Shown here: piece by piece, positions 1 through 5,637 of the stretch
Numbering within the stretch: the first letter of the stretch is position 1
How the letters are laid out: each line of letters begins with the position of its first letter
NCBI GenBank assembly: GCA_031376425.1
Contig: JANMDR010000036.1
Span: 1 to 6,031, forward strand
Length of the DNA: 6,031 nt
Direction of reading: 5' to 3'
Source: JANMDR01 sp031376425
GTDB lineage: Bacteria > Pseudomonadota > Gammaproteobacteria > Burkholderiales > Usitatibacteraceae
Notes under the pieces: model-generated
Told to the model about the DNA's origin: nothing
The model's database searches: none
The model's input: only the letters and a program-made list of their open reading frames with translations
Translations under genes and position numbers: made by a program

Positions 1-140
1 CTTATTGAGGAGCCAGTCGTCTTGTCCACAGGCGAGCGCCGTGGATAACCCTGAATCGTCAAGAATCAACCAGTGCATACCGTTCATGCGAAACTAAACC
101 CAAGAAGTAGCTATGTGTCCGTGGAAACGGGGTAAGTCCA
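1..140. mobile_element. Partial insertion sequence end (IS3-like terminal repeat), runs off left edge
   Basis: Bases 116-140, read inward on the minus strand, start TGGACTTACCCCGTTTCC and continue with ACGGACA. The TG start, CCCC block and GGACA ending resemble terminal inverted repeats of IS3-family elements. Homology to HsdM stops exactly at 140/141, where this repeat begins, as expected for an insertion. The inner 115 bases show no transposase I recognise. A plus-strand frame is open from base 2 to a TAA at 95-97, and a minus-strand frame is open leftward from an ATG at 87. Neither has familiar transposase motifs. The second inverted repeat and any target duplication lie outside the window, so the family is a guess and the left boundary is unknown. 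Confidence 0.5.
22..48. repeat. Imperfect inverted repeat with DnaA-box-like arms
   Basis: TTGTCCAC (22-29) faces GTGGATAA (41-48), with one non-matching pair. Inside, GGC (31-33) pairs with GCC (38-40) around a GAGC loop. Both outer arms are one base from the DnaA box TTATCCACA. With only two arms and no AT-rich region or replication gene visible, I treat it as a hairpin in mobile-element DNA, not as an origin. Confidence 0.35.
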
Positions 141-758
141 GAGCGAGCGCACCACGCCGGGCTTGGTCAGCGCTTGGTCGTCCTCGATGAACAACAGATT
201 CACCATGAAGCGGATCACCTCGCGCGGGGTGAAGTGCTCCCCGGCGGTCTCGTTGGACAGCTCGGCGAACTTGCGGATCAGCTCCTCGAACACCGTGCCC
301 ATCTCATCATTGCTGACGACATCGGGGTGTAGGTCGATGTTGGCGAACTTCTCGCTGACGAGGTAGAGCAGCCCGGACTTGGCGAGCTTGTCGATCTGGG
401 TGTGAAACTCGAAGCCCTCGAAAATATCGCGCACGGCGGGCGAGAACGCCTGCATGTAGGCGCGCAGGTTTTCGCCGATGTGATCCTGGTCGCCCATGAG
501 GTTCTTCAGGTCAAGTGGCGAGGTGTTGTAGAAGAGCTGGCCGGATGTCTTCAGTAGAAAAGGCTCGGGATTCAGCCCGGCTTTTTCGCGCTTTTCCTTT
601 TCGGCCAGCACAGCGGGCTTGGTGGCTTCCAGCACGCAATCAAGACGGCGCAGCACGGTGAACGGGAGAATGACCTTGCCGTATTCGGATTGCTTATAGT
701 CACCGCGCAGCAGATCGGCGACTGACCAGATGAAGGAAGAGAGATTCGGGTTGGCCAT
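111..758 (-). pseudogene. hsdM: Type I restriction-modification methyltransferase subunit HsdM, truncated after the N-terminal part
   Basis: HsdM subunits pair with HsdS to methylate adenine at the recognition site and join HsdR for restriction. Residues 1-206 are a clear HsdM N-terminus: the helical HsdM_N domain with the opening ANPNLSSFIWSVADLLRGDY and LPFTVLRRLD, then the linker SNDEMGTVFEELIRKF and GEHFTPREVIRFMVNLL at about 172-188. The next element should be the SAM-binding motif I (DPTxGTGG type), followed later by the catalytic NPPF/Y. Both are missing. After residue 206 come nine residues (WTYPVSTDT) and a TAG encoded by the IS-like end. The family is usually near 500 residues, so over half is gone. 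The remnant cannot bind SAM or methylate, although its N-terminal domain could still be made. No strong Shine-Dalgarno precedes the ATG; GGAAAG lies about 15 bases upstream. Confidence 0.9.
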
Positions 759-807
759 TTAAAAGAGATACTTTCCAGGTGATGAACGAAATTTGAGTAC
801 GGCATTT

Positions 808-833
808 GTATGCCAAACCGGTATGCCAAACCG
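808..833. repeat. Perfect tandem repeat, 2 x 13 bp, over the hsdM promoter
   Basis: GTATGCCAAACCG occurs at 808-820 and again at 821-833 with no spacer. One copy covers the candidate -10 of hsdM and the other lies just downstream of it, where an operator or regulator-binding pair would sit. The core CCAAACCG recurs in inverted orientation as CGGTTTGG at 959-966. Spacing of 13 bases is not a whole helical turn, so binding of identical sites to one face is not obvious. Confidence 0.75.
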
Positions 834-847
834 AGAGTATCTGTCAA
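820..847 (-). promoter_or_regulatory. Candidate promoter of hsdM
   Basis: On the minus strand a perfect -35 box TTGACA (842-847) is followed after 16 bases by CATACC (820-825). The latter is preceded by TGG, which gives an extended -10 of the TGn type. The -10 matches consensus in only three of six positions, so the call depends on the -35 and the TG. It is about 60 bases upstream of the hsdM start and is overlapped by the 13-bp tandem repeat, which suggests regulation. Confidence 0.4.
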
Positions 848-980
848 ACCTGAATTTTGGGCAATGGCATTGAAGAATTAGCTCAGACTTGAGCCGACAT
901 AAACCGTCAGCATGTTTGAATTCCAATGACAAGTGCTGTTGATCACGCATTGACTAAGCGGTTTGGTCAGTAAAATGCCA

Positions 981-1018
981 GTGTAATTCCTGTGTAATCG
1001 CGCCCAGAAAATTACACA
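981..1018. repeat. Inverted GTGTAAT boxes near the attachment site
   Basis: GTGTAATT (981-988) and TGTGTAAT (991-998) are two direct copies. ATTACACA (1011-1018), with AATTACAC at 1010-1017, is the exact inverse of both. TGTGTAAT and ATTACACA can form an 8-bp stem around 12 bases. They lie about 110-145 bases inside the tRNA-Asn fragment. Repeated short boxes at this distance are typical of arm-type integrase or excisionase sites flanking tyrosine-recombinase att cores. That function is inferred from position only. Confidence 0.5.
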
Positions 1019-1127
1019 AAATACCAGAATTCCGCAGAACTAAGGCTGACCACGTTTCTCTGGTTTTTGCTAACAAATCAAGCTATTGGGAACAATTAAG
1101 AAGGTGTGGATATGATGCAACCCGAAT

Positions 1128-1173
1128 ACTGTTAATCCGCAGGTCCCGGGTTCGAGTCCAGGTCGGGGAGCCA
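1128..1173 (+). other. 3' half of a tRNA-Asn gene, probable att site (attR or attL) of an integrated element
   Basis: From about 1128 the sequence reads as tRNA-Asn. The anticodon loop holds GTT at 1131-1133, followed by the 3' anticodon strand, the T-arm with TTCGAGT loop (1151-1157), the acceptor strand TCGGGGA (1163-1169), discriminator G and CCA (1171-1173). Bases before 1128 do not form the other half of the anticodon stem, and no D-arm or 5' acceptor (expected TCCCCGA) is present, so this is not a working gene. Tyrosine-recombinase elements that enter tRNA genes rebuild the gene at one end and leave such a displaced 3' piece at the other. The T-stem has a G-A mismatch (1148 against 1160), which also fits a non-functional copy. 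Confidence 0.8.
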
Positions 1174-1193
1174 GAATTTAGTTATTGGAAATT

Positions 1194-1226
1194 AAGCACT
1201 TACGAGAAATCGAAGTGCTTTTTTTT
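1194..1226 (+). terminator. Rho-independent terminator, originally of the tRNA-Asn gene
   Basis: AAGCACTT (1194-1201) and AAGTGCTT (1213-1220) form a perfect 8-bp stem, and CG/CG can pair inside it. The stem is followed by an unbroken T-run to 1226. It starts 21 bases after the tRNA CCA, as expected for the native terminator of the tRNA transcript. It would also insulate the downstream lyase gene from transcription coming out of the island. Confidence 0.85.
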
Positions 1227-1262
1227 CGTCTATAGCTTGGTTCGCCTACCGTTGACACGCCT

Positions 1263-1276
1263 CCAACTCCAGTTGG
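1263..1276. promoter_or_regulatory. Perfect palindrome CCAACT-CC-AGTTGG, possible operator
   Basis: Two 6-bp arms around two bases lie about 36 bases upstream of the candidate -10 of the lyase gene, just after a TTGACA at 1252-1257. Position and symmetry suit a dimeric regulator, but no regulator gene is adjacent and no second copy was found nearby. Confidence 0.3.
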
Positions 1277-1286
1277 AACCACATTT

Positions 1287-1317
1287 TTGAGATGTGTAAT
1301 CGCTAATCTTGTATGAT
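1287..1317 (+). promoter_or_regulatory. Candidate promoter of the exported lyase gene
   Basis: TATGAT (1312-1317) matches five of six -10 positions and lies about 30 bases upstream of the chosen start codon. The best -35, TTGAGA (1287-1292), is at a long 19-base spacing, so the call is weak. A start of transcription near 1324 would leave the ATG at 1309 outside the message, which supports the later start at 1348. Confidence 0.3.
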
Positions 1318-1347
1318 TGCCGCAACCCCTCAACTCAAGGCAATGTT

Positions 1348-2853
1348 ATGCGTAAAGTTATTCAACTTATTTGTGTGCCTTTGATTGCTGTTATCAATGT
1401 TGGTGGCGTTTTTGCACAGGTACCAAATCCGCGTGATGAATTTTATTGGATGGGGCAAATTAATAAAGCTTCTGCGGTGATCAATTCGCAAGAGGGGTTG
1501 TTAGATAGGGTTTTAGCCCCCAAAGTAGCTGCAGCAATCGCTAAGGTGATTGAAAACGGCGCAAAGTCAGCTGGCACTTCAAGTAAGAGGCCTTCGACTT
1601 ACATTGCTTTGGAGCCGCTGTTGATTGAGGCGGCAGATCAAGATGTAACGGCGTTGCATGCGGGGCGGTCTAGCCAAGACATATTTGCCACTTATCGTGC
1701 AGCCATGCTAAAAGATGATTTGTTGAGCATGGCAGTTGAGCTTAACAAAGTATCGCAAAAGTTAGTTACCTTGGCGGGTGAGCACGTGAACACCATCGTT
1801 CCAAACTACACGAATGGTGTTGCCGCACAGCCTAATAGTTATGGGCATTATTTGTTAGGGCACGCTGCGGGGTTTGATCGTGACGCGCAACGCTTGCGTG
1901 AAGTCTATGCGCGTATTGACCGATCTGCTATGGGTACTACAGTGCTAAACGGGACAAGCTGGCCGCTTAATCGGGCGCGAATGGCGGAATATCTTGGCTT
2001 TGCAGCCATTGTGGAAAATGCCTATGATGCAGGCCAAATTTCTTCGGTTGATGAACCGGTGGAAGTGGCGGGCATATTGATGAGTATTTCGCTGCACATT
2101 GGCGCTTATATTGAAGATGTCATGGTGCAATACGCACAGCCGCGCCCGTGGATTTTATTGGAAACCCGCAGAACTTATGCGTCGAGCGCGATGCCACAAA
2201 AGCGTAACCCGGGTGTGCTGAATACCACACGGTCCGCAGCATCAAATTTGATAGCGCTCTCTATGGCACCTATCTTGCGCGCGCATAATCTTCCGCCCGG
2301 GATGGAAGATGGCAAAAACCATAAGCTCAATCGTGCCATGCTAGAAAATGCTAAAACAGTGCTACGCGATTTTAATAATATTTTGGATGGTTTGGTCGTT
2401 TACCCAGCACGCGCGTTAGAGGAGTTGAATAGTGATTGGACGGCATCGCAAGAGCTTGCCGATGTACTCATGAGCCAATACAAAGTACCGTTTCGCGTAG
2501 GGCATCACTTTGCATCTGAAGTGGTAACCCACGCCAAAACTAATGATCTAAAGCCTGCTGATTTTCCCTACGCGCAAGCCCAACGCATCTATGCAGAAGC
2601 GGTGAAGGGCAGTGCCTATCCGCAAACTTTTCCATTAAGTGAAGCGCAATTTCGTACTACCCTAAACCCCACTACCATCGTCAATAATCGCAAAACCCAA
2701 GGTGGCCCACAACCGTCGGAAATGAAATTGATGCTCGCATCGGCGCAGGCGCGTGTGGCGAATCAAAGCAAATGGATTAGCGATAAAACCGTGCAAATTA
2801 GTGCCGCGCAGATGCGCTTAGATGCAGATTTTGCAGCGCTGTTGAAAAACTAA
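1348..2853 (+). CDS. Exported argininosuccinate lyase/fumarase-superfamily protein with altered active site
   Basis: The 501-residue product has the superfamily layout. Conserved region 1 is HAGRSSQD (104-111), region 2 is YTNGVAAQP then GHYLL (154-170), and the signature SSAMPQKRNP is at 279-288. A C-terminal stretch SDWTASQELADVL...PFRVGHHFASEVV (362-393) is closest to argininosuccinate lyases. Key positions differ from that enzyme: RSRND is RSSQD, and the histidine of GYTHLQ is Asn156, while the signature-loop serines and lysine remain. It may act on another substrate or be inactive. Residues 1-23 look like a Sec signal peptide: Arg-Lys, a hydrophobic core, then VFA before Gln24. This predicts a periplasmic protein, unlike cytosolic ArgH. 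The start is at 1348 because AAGG lies seven bases upstream; an ATG at 1309 would bury the signal. It probably shares a transcript with the downstream AlkD-like gene, 59 bases away. Confidence 0.85.
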   Translation: MRKVIQLICVPLIAVINVGGVFAQVPNPRDEFYWMGQINKASAVINSQEGLLDRVLAPKVAAAIAKVIENGAKSAGTSSKRPSTYIALEPLLIEAADQDVTALHAGRSSQDIFATYRAAMLKDDLLSMAVELNKVSQKLVTLAGEHVNTIVPNYTNGVAAQPNSYGHYLLGHAAGFDRDAQRLREVYARIDRSAMGTTVLNGTSWPLNRARMAEYLGFAAIVENAYDAGQISSVDEPVEVAGILMSISLHIGAYIEDVMVQYAQPRPWILLETRRTYASSAMPQKRNPGVLNTTRSAASNLIALSMAPILRAHNLPPGMEDGKNHKLNRAMLENAKTVLRDFNNILDGLVVYPARALEELNSDWTASQELADVLMSQYKVPFRVGHHFASEVVTHAKTNDLKPADFPYAQAQRIYAEAVKGSAYPQTFPLSEAQFRTTLNPTTIVNNRKTQGGPQPSEMKLMLASAQARVANQSKWISDKTVQISAAQMRLDADFAALLKN

Positions 2854-2912
2854 ATGACAGGCAATTTACTCACGTAATCTTTATGTCTAGCGCTTACGAA
2901 GGAAGGACTGCG

Positions 2913-3596
2913 ATGACTACTGCTAAAGCTAACGTTAGCCATTACGTCAATGCTTTTGAAGCTGCCCTCATTCCGCTTAGTGATGCTGAGCGAGCAGTTG
3001 CCATGGCGGCCTACATGAAAAATCACTTTGTGTTTCTGGGCATTCCTGCACCGGCCCGACGTGCAGCGGTGAAGCATATTCCAAAGCCAGAAGTTAATTT
3101 GGTACACGGTATTGCGCGTGCGTTGTGGCGGCGCAAGGAACGTGAATATCATTATATTGCGGTTGATTTACTCGCGGCAGTAGCTAAGAAACTTGAGGCT
3201 TCAAGCACTCTTGTACTCATCGAAGAGTTGGCGCTAAAAAATAGCTGGTGGGATAGCGTTGATGGCTTGGCGAATGTTGCCAGCACCGTGCTGCTGCACA
3301 ATGTAGCAGAGCGCAATGTGGTGTGGGCATGGAGTACGCACGCGTCATTTTGGGCAAATCGTTTGGCGATTCTGCACCAAAACGCATGGGGCAGCATGAC
3401 GGATGAAGCAGTGCTATTCAAGCTATGTTTAGCTCATGCGCATAACGATGAATTTTTTATTCGCAAAGCTATCGGCTGGGCGTTGCGGGATTATGCGTGG
3501 TCAAACGCTGTGGCAGTACAAACGTTTGTGGATACTAACCGCGAAAAATTATCATCACTTTCAGTGCGAGAAGCATTGAAAAATATCGCACGTTAA
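2913..3596 (+). CDS. AlkD-family DNA alkylation repair protein (HEAT-like DNA glycosylase)
   Basis: AlkD proteins are all-helical glycosylases that remove positively charged alkylated bases such as N7-methylguanine and N3-methyladenine without flipping them. The 227 residues carry family landmarks in order: FLGIPAPARRAAVK (41-54), EREYHYIAVDLL (76-87), SWWDSVDGLA (111-120), FWANRLAI (146-153) and DEFFIRKAIGWALRDYAW (179-196). Trp113, Asp117 and Arg150 line up with the catalytic-site Trp109, Asp113 and Arg148 of Bacillus cereus AlkD, and Trp189 with its Trp187, so it should be active. The length is close to that protein (237). The start at 2913 is favoured over an in-frame ATG at 2883, because AAGGAAGG (2899-2906) lies six bases upstream of it. 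No separate promoter is evident in the 59-base gap after the lyase gene. The two products have no obvious shared pathway. Confidence 0.92.
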   Translation: MTTAKANVSHYVNAFEAALIPLSDAERAVAMAAYMKNHFVFLGIPAPARRAAVKHIPKPEVNLVHGIARALWRRKEREYHYIAVDLLAAVAKKLEASSTLVLIEELALKNSWWDSVDGLANVASTVLLHNVAERNVVWAWSTHASFWANRLAILHQNAWGSMTDEAVLFKLCLAHAHNDEFFIRKAIGWALRDYAWSNAVAVQTFVDTNREKLSSLSVREALKNIAR

Positions 3597-3625
3597 ATGA
3601 ACCTACTGTAACCATCCAACCTAAG

Positions 3626-3757
3626 CTAACGCTTCAGCAAATGTTCTACCCACAATCCCCATGCGCCGGGTGCCAATGGTGCCACCCCGCGTCGATATTG
3701 TGCGGAAATGAGCTTGCCTAAGCCCTCAAACGCCTCGTGCGATTGCGTTAACTTCAG
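3626..3757 (-). pseudogene. Detached C-terminal 43 codons of the exported helical protein gene, behind an in-frame TAG
   Basis: Directly after the TAG at 3758-3760 the same frame stays open for 43 codons to a second TAG at 3626-3628. It reads LKLTQSHEAFEGLGKLISAQ, then YRRGVAPLAPGAWGLWVEHL and LLKR-type residues at the end. The composition is amphipathic, aromatic and protein-like, and it ends 29 bases from the convergent AlkD-like gene. The simplest reading is that the protein once ended here (about 450 residues) and that a codon such as CAG became TAG. Sequencing error or readthrough are alternatives. Confidence 0.6.
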
Positions 3758-4981
3758 CTATTCGACATCGCCCGCAAATACATTATTGATATTCAGCAGG
3801 GCAATCATGGCAGTTTCCTTGGTGGGTGCGCCCTTGCCATTCGGCGCAAAGTCGGGATTACGCGCCATGAGGCCAAGCCGCAAGGCATTGATGATCTTGT
3901 TATATGCGTCGCCCTTATCCAGTTTTGCTTGACGCATTGCGGCCACTAACTCGCATAAACCATCCATCATAATGTAGTGATAGGTTGGGCGTGCGTTGTG
4001 CGCATCACCCCATCGGCCCTTGTTCTCACCGGAAACTAATTGTCCAGGAATAACACCCAGCAATGCTTTTTGCGTCGCCCTTTCAAGAAAGAGCGGGTTA
4101 CCCGTCACCAGATAGGCGCGTGCTAAAAGACGAACGCTGAAGCTGTTGTAATTCCAGTTTGTCACCAGTGACCGACGCGCCGCCCACTCGGCTGCGCGCA
4201 GTGCGGAATCTAGGTATTTTTTATCTTGCGTAGCTTCGTACAACGCAAACATGGCAATGCCACATTCACCGTTATCAAACTGCAGGCCACCGCTATTGTC
4301 GCCGTCAAAAAAGTCCTCCACCAGCCAACCGTTTTTAAAGTGATGGTTGAGGCCGTTTTTTTCAATCCGTGAAAGCCGACCTTTCATAGCGCGAAATGCC
4401 GCTTGATTCGTGTTGCCCTTAAATGCCGGAAAAGGGTACAACCCCGCGCCTGCTTGCGATTGCGCCCACACTAAAAAATTACCCGCTTCACGTGCTGCGT
4501 TGATGTAAGCATCTTGTGCCGTAGTGTGTAGTGTATTTTTCGGCTGCAGCGCTCGTGATAACGCCAATAGCCCGATGATTGCTGATGCTGGTTCGCGTAG
4601 CGGGTGCGACAGCTGAGTAGGATCGAGCCCAATGCGCCACCACCGGCCGCGTTCAATTTGTGCAGCAATTGTAGCTGCGCTAGCCAATGCCTCCGCGTTG
4701 GTGAGCACAGTTGTGTTAAATGGAATTCGCGTGAATTGATCCGCCACTTCGGGCACACCTTGCCGCGCAGCAGCACTTTCATTTATGACAGCAACAGCAC
4801 GCGTTATCGCCTGATGGTCAAGCCTAGCCAGCGCATCAGCAAGTGCGGCCAATTGGGGTTTGGTGTTGCCGTAAGCTGAGGTACTTGCAATTGGGAATGC
4901 TACCATCGCGAGCCAACACACCGCGCGAATTAAGCGCATGAATGCGATGCAGCCAGAAAAAGCAGTAGGCACTGATTCCAT
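3758..4981 (-). CDS. Uncharacterised exported helical (possibly alpha/alpha-barrel) protein, probably C-terminally truncated
   Basis: I do not recognise the family. The product has an N-terminal hydrophobic segment, RLIRAVCWLAMVAFPIASTSA (16-36), that looks like a Sec signal. The mature part is made of repeated helical hairpins, such as PASAIIGLLALSRAL, ECGIAMFALYEAT, KKYLDSALRAAEWAAR and SVRLLARAYLVTGNPLFLERA. It has acidic and aromatic loops (DFFDGDNSGGLQFDNGE at 223-239; GRWGDAHNARPTYHYIMMDG at 322-341). This pattern recalls alpha/alpha toroid proteins, including polysaccharide-active enzymes, but no catalytic motif is certain. Three starts are possible: 5008, 4981 and 4939. I chose 4981 because AAGG lies nine bases upstream and the candidate promoter leaves almost no leader for 5008; 4939 gives the most compact signal peptide but has no ribosome site. 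The frame ends at a TAG that may be a nonsense mutation. Confidence 0.75.
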   Translation of the reverse strand: MESVPTAFSGCIAFMRLIRAVCWLAMVAFPIASTSAYGNTKPQLAALADALARLDHQAITRAVAVINESAAARQGVPEVADQFTRIPFNTTVLTNAEALASAATIAAQIERGRWWRIGLDPTQLSHPLREPASAIIGLLALSRALQPKNTLHTTAQDAYINAAREAGNFLVWAQSQAGAGLYPFPAFKGNTNQAAFRAMKGRLSRIEKNGLNHHFKNGWLVEDFFDGDNSGGLQFDNGECGIAMFALYEATQDKKYLDSALRAAEWAARRSLVTNWNYNSFSVRLLARAYLVTGNPLFLERATQKALLGVIPGQLVSGENKGRWGDAHNARPTYHYIMMDGLCELVAAMRQAKLDKGDAYNKIINALRLGLMARNPDFAPNGKGAPTKETAMIALLNINNVFAGDVE

Positions 4982-5020
4982 AAGCAAAAGCCTTGTAGGG
5001 GAGGGCATAGCAAAGATGTA

Positions 5021-5048
5021 ATTCTAGTGCAAAATATGCTTGCCTAAA
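5021..5048 (-). promoter_or_regulatory. Candidate promoter of the exported helical protein gene
   Basis: On the minus strand TAGAAT (5021-5026) matches five of six -10 positions, and TTTAGG (5043-5048) is a poor -35 at 16 bases. Transcription would begin near 5014, giving a leader of about 30 bases before the start at 4981. The gene could instead be read from the membrane-protein gene upstream, since no clear terminator separates them. Confidence 0.3.
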
Positions 5049-5091
5049 GGCGTTGCTCGCTGCGTGATCTTATGTGTGATTGATATTCCTC

Positions 5092-5451
5092 TCAACTCTC
5101 CTTAAATGCGTGCCAAGCAATGGTGGCGAAAAATGGCAGCGCGACCAAGTCGGCAATAGCAATTAAGCGCAAATTGTTTGGCATTCCGCCGTACGTATAT
5201 AGGCCAAGAAACGATATCAAGCTGATGCTTACAATAGCGGCTGCAAGCGGACGCGATTTTGGCTCCAACATTGCCCATATACACGCAACAAAAACACCAA
5301 CAAACAAAGCGGCGCGATGGTGTAACAATAGATATGCGGCGGAATCAGGCTGTGCGTTATACAACTTGGTGAGTAACGACGGCCAAAAAAATGCAATCGC
5401 AGGCAAGGCATGAATGAGCGCCAATATGGCCCAGCAACATTTGACTAACAT
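5092..5451 (-). CDS. Small four-helix integral membrane protein, function unknown
   Basis: The 119 residues predict four membrane helices at about 3-23, 46-63, 68-88 and 95-115, joined by short loops. Features that look conserved are the HHRAALF motif at the mouth of helix 2 (44-50), SLISFLGL in helix 3 and IADLVAL (99-105), with a buried aspartate at 101, in helix 4. There is no nucleotide-binding, catalytic or metal-binding motif, so no activity can be named. It probably sits in the inner membrane. The ribosome site is strong: AGGAGG (complement of 5460-5465) eight bases before the ATG. It lies 110 bases upstream of the exported helical protein on the same strand and diverges from the AraC-like gene, with which it shares a 186-base intergenic region. 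Confidence 0.8.
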   Translation of the reverse strand: MLVKCCWAILALIHALPAIAFFWPSLLTKLYNAQPDSAAYLLLHHRAALFVGVFVACIWAMLEPKSRPLAAAIVSISLISFLGLYTYGGMPNNLRLIAIADLVALPFFATIAWHAFKES

Positions 5452-5553
5452 CGTATGATCCTCCTAAATTTTTTGAATTAGCCAAAAACCAAATTGCTGC
5501 TGCATGAATCGCTGTGCAACTTGGTATTGTGATTTGCAGCCAACGCGCGTAGA

Positions 5554-5580
5554 TTGGCGCTTTTGGGTAAGCACGATAAT
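5554..5580 (+). promoter_or_regulatory. Candidate promoter of the AraC-sensor-like gene
   Basis: GATAAT (5575-5580) matches five of six -10 positions. TTGGCG (5554-5559) is a partial -35 at a short 15-base spacing. It lies about 60 bases upstream of the ATG at 5638 in the divergent intergenic region, where I saw no convincing promoter for the minus-strand gene. Confidence 0.3.
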
Positions 5581-5637
5581 AGTGTAACTAGCCGCGTGAA
5601 GCTTTCAAAAACGAGCTATTTTTAAAAGGATAAGAAT

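Larger units (their letters stand above)
759..1127. other. Gene-free terminal segment of the integrated element
   Basis: I see no credible coding sequence here on either strand; the short open frames have no ribosome binding site or recognisable protein. The segment holds the hsdM promoter and tandem repeat, the inverted CGGTTTGG core at 959-966, and the GTGTAAT boxes at 981-1018, and it ends at the tRNA fragment. No integrase is present, so if this is an island end the recombinase is probably at the other end, outside the window. Confidence 0.6.

Noticed and set aside
1..97. Transposase C-terminus in the plus-strand frame ending at 95-97, or N-terminus in the minus-strand frame from 87
   Set aside because: Neither short frame has residues I can match to a transposase, so I did not call a CDS.
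808..833. CRISPR-like repeat
   Set aside because: There are only two 13-bp copies, with no spacer between them and no cas genes.
759..950. Minus-strand open frame upstream of hsdM
   Set aside because: It has low-complexity composition, crosses the promoter and tandem repeat, and has no ribosome site or similarity.
1090..1173. A complete tRNA-Asn gene
   Set aside because: There is no 5' acceptor strand or D-arm, and the 5' side of the anticodon stem does not pair; only the 3' half is present.
1309..1347. Earlier start codon for the lyase gene at 1309
   Set aside because: It has no ribosome site, lies within the likely promoter -10 region, and would put 13 polar residues before a good signal peptide.
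1945..2130. Minus-strand open frames inside the lyase, AlkD-like and other genes
   Set aside because: They are antisense shadows of well-supported genes, with no recognisable protein or ribosome site.
3758..3760. TAG as a recoded sense codon (pyrrolysine) in the exported helical protein
   Set aside because: No pyl genes or methylamine methyltransferase context are visible, and the same extended frame itself ends with TAG; a nonsense mutation is simpler.
5120..5413. Plus-strand frame opposite the small membrane protein
   Set aside because: The minus-strand frame has a strong AGGAGG and clear membrane helices; the plus-strand frame is its complement.
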